A DNA stretch of 5,160 nt. It comes from Clostridia bacterium. GTDB lineage: Bacteria > Bacillota > Clostridia > Christensenellales > Borkfalkiaceae. The position numbers were made by a program, and so were the translations under genes. Shown here piece after piece: positions 4,580 to 5,160 of this stretch. Each line of letters opens with the position of its first letter. Position 1 is the stretch's first letter. The notes under the pieces were generated by a model. The model worked only from the letters and a program-made list of their open reading frames with translations, was not told where the DNA came from and did no database searches. The stretch covers positions 1 through 5,160 of the forward strand of contig JAGAUH010000124.1 of assembly GCA_017620875.1 (NCBI GenBank). Direction: 5' to 3'.

Positions 4580-5160
4580 ATGGATTTATTAAAGCCATAT
4601 TGCGAATACAAGTATTACGAACACTATGATGCTTCCAAACTTCTTAATGATGTTCAGCAAAACATATCCCCTTCCATCGTAAAATTGGATATAGAATATG
4701 CGTATGTTTTTTATAGAATGATGAACACACGCCCTTGTATATTTTGGAATAAAGATGTTTACACTCAAACCATATCATTGCTCGAAAAACTTTTTCTAGA
4801 TCACCCCAACGAGCTGAAAATAGAGACGGATACATATAATTATTTCTTGATGGGATACAATGCCTACTGCCAATTATGCGATACCATATTGGATATAAGC
4901 GGTTTTAATATTGAGCAAGAAATAAAAACAAGACTTTATCGATTGCCGACATACGCAACCATCTTAGAGAGCTGTTTGGCAAACTTTTTAAGATTAATAG
5001 CAATAATTACAGGTCAGGGAGTTGGCAAAGATTACACAACACAAAACACATTAGGGCAGCTTATCCCGGTGGTAGAATCAAATGGTTATACCGAAATATC
5101 ACAGCGCATTAATGTTAACATTAGGAACGCCATAAATCATGGCAAAGTCCTTATGAGAAA
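4580..5160 (+). CDS. HEPN-like protein of unknown role, 3' end outside the window
   Basis: From the ATG at 4580 the frame stays open for 193 codons to the window end with no stop. A near-perfect promoter and ribosome binding site stand in front. The product is a mostly helical, soluble-looking protein with no signal peptide. The first 120 residues are rich in Tyr and Cys (C8, C53, C97, C100) and not recognised. Residues about 121-193 read as a helical bundle ending RINVNIRNAINHGKVLM. R182-N183-A-I-N-H187-G matches the HEPN-domain R-x4-H motif with the usual polar residue after Arg. HEPN domains are found in RNases of toxin-antitoxin, abortive-infection and CRISPR systems, and also in nucleotidyltransferase partners. 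The motif also occurs in uncharacterised accessory proteins. The call rests on a short motif at the window edge, and the function is unknown. Clustering with defence genes downstream cannot be seen here. Confidence 0.72.
   Translation, partial: MDLLKPYCEYKYYEHYDASKLLNDVQQNISPSIVKLDIEYAYVFYRMMNTRPCIFWNKDVYTQTISLLEKLFLDHPNELKIETDTYNYFLMGYNAYCQLCDTILDISGFNIEQEIKTRLYRLPTYATILESCLANFLRLIAIITGQGVGKDYTTQNTLGQLIPVVESNGYTEISQRINVNIRNAINHGKVLMR

Noticed and set aside
4644..4835. A 63-codon minus-strand open frame
   Set aside because: It is antisense to the HEPN-like gene, which has a promoter, a ribosome binding site and a 193-codon frame.
1..5160. CRISPR arrays, insertion sequences, rRNA genes
   Set aside because: No regularly spaced direct repeats of CRISPR size, no transposase-like product and no rRNA-like sequence were seen on either strand.

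Overview
The window reads as chromosome from a low-GC, Gram-positive, probably strictly anaerobic bacterium of the Clostridia type. The evidence is A/T-rich DNA, AAGGAG-type ribosome binding sites, sigma-A-like promoters with 17-base spacers, a PerR-type Fur regulator joined to a reverse rubrerythrin, a VanW-family envelope protein, and a possible Bacillus-style PhoP box. No species can be named from the sequence alone. || LEFT (1-752, minus): the first 250 codons of a secreted VanW-family protein, cut off at the window edge. MIDDLE LEFT (753-1911): a strong promoter (816-844) with a palindromic operator over the expected transcription start (847-861) drives a two-gene unit. The first gene is a PerR-like peroxide sensor (877-1263). 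The second is a rubredoxin-first ('reverse') rubrerythrin (1298-1843) that would reduce H2O2. The unit ends at a 14-bp-stem terminator. The likely logic is a self-regulated peroxide defence operon. || MIDDLE (1940-4358, minus): two independent units. One is a 154-residue orphan protein with a coiled coil and a C-terminal membrane helix, which has its own promoter. The other is a 586-residue Na+/phosphate cotransporter-family protein with a fused PhoU-like domain, ending in its own terminator. Upstream of the transporter lie four TTTACA/TTAAAA-type hexamers at exact 11-base intervals, placed where a PhoP activator would bind. This suggests phosphate-starvation control. || RIGHT (4380-5160): a compact block of nested inverted repeats (about 4398-4503) that is either a structured RNA or a small palindromic element. 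It is followed by an extended -10 promoter and an excellent ribosome binding site for a plus-strand gene (4580 to the window end, still open). That gene encodes an unrecognised protein whose visible C-terminal part carries RNAINHG, a match to the R-x4-H motif of HEPN domains. It is the best candidate here for an accessory, possibly defence-related function, but it is incomplete and its partners lie outside the window.
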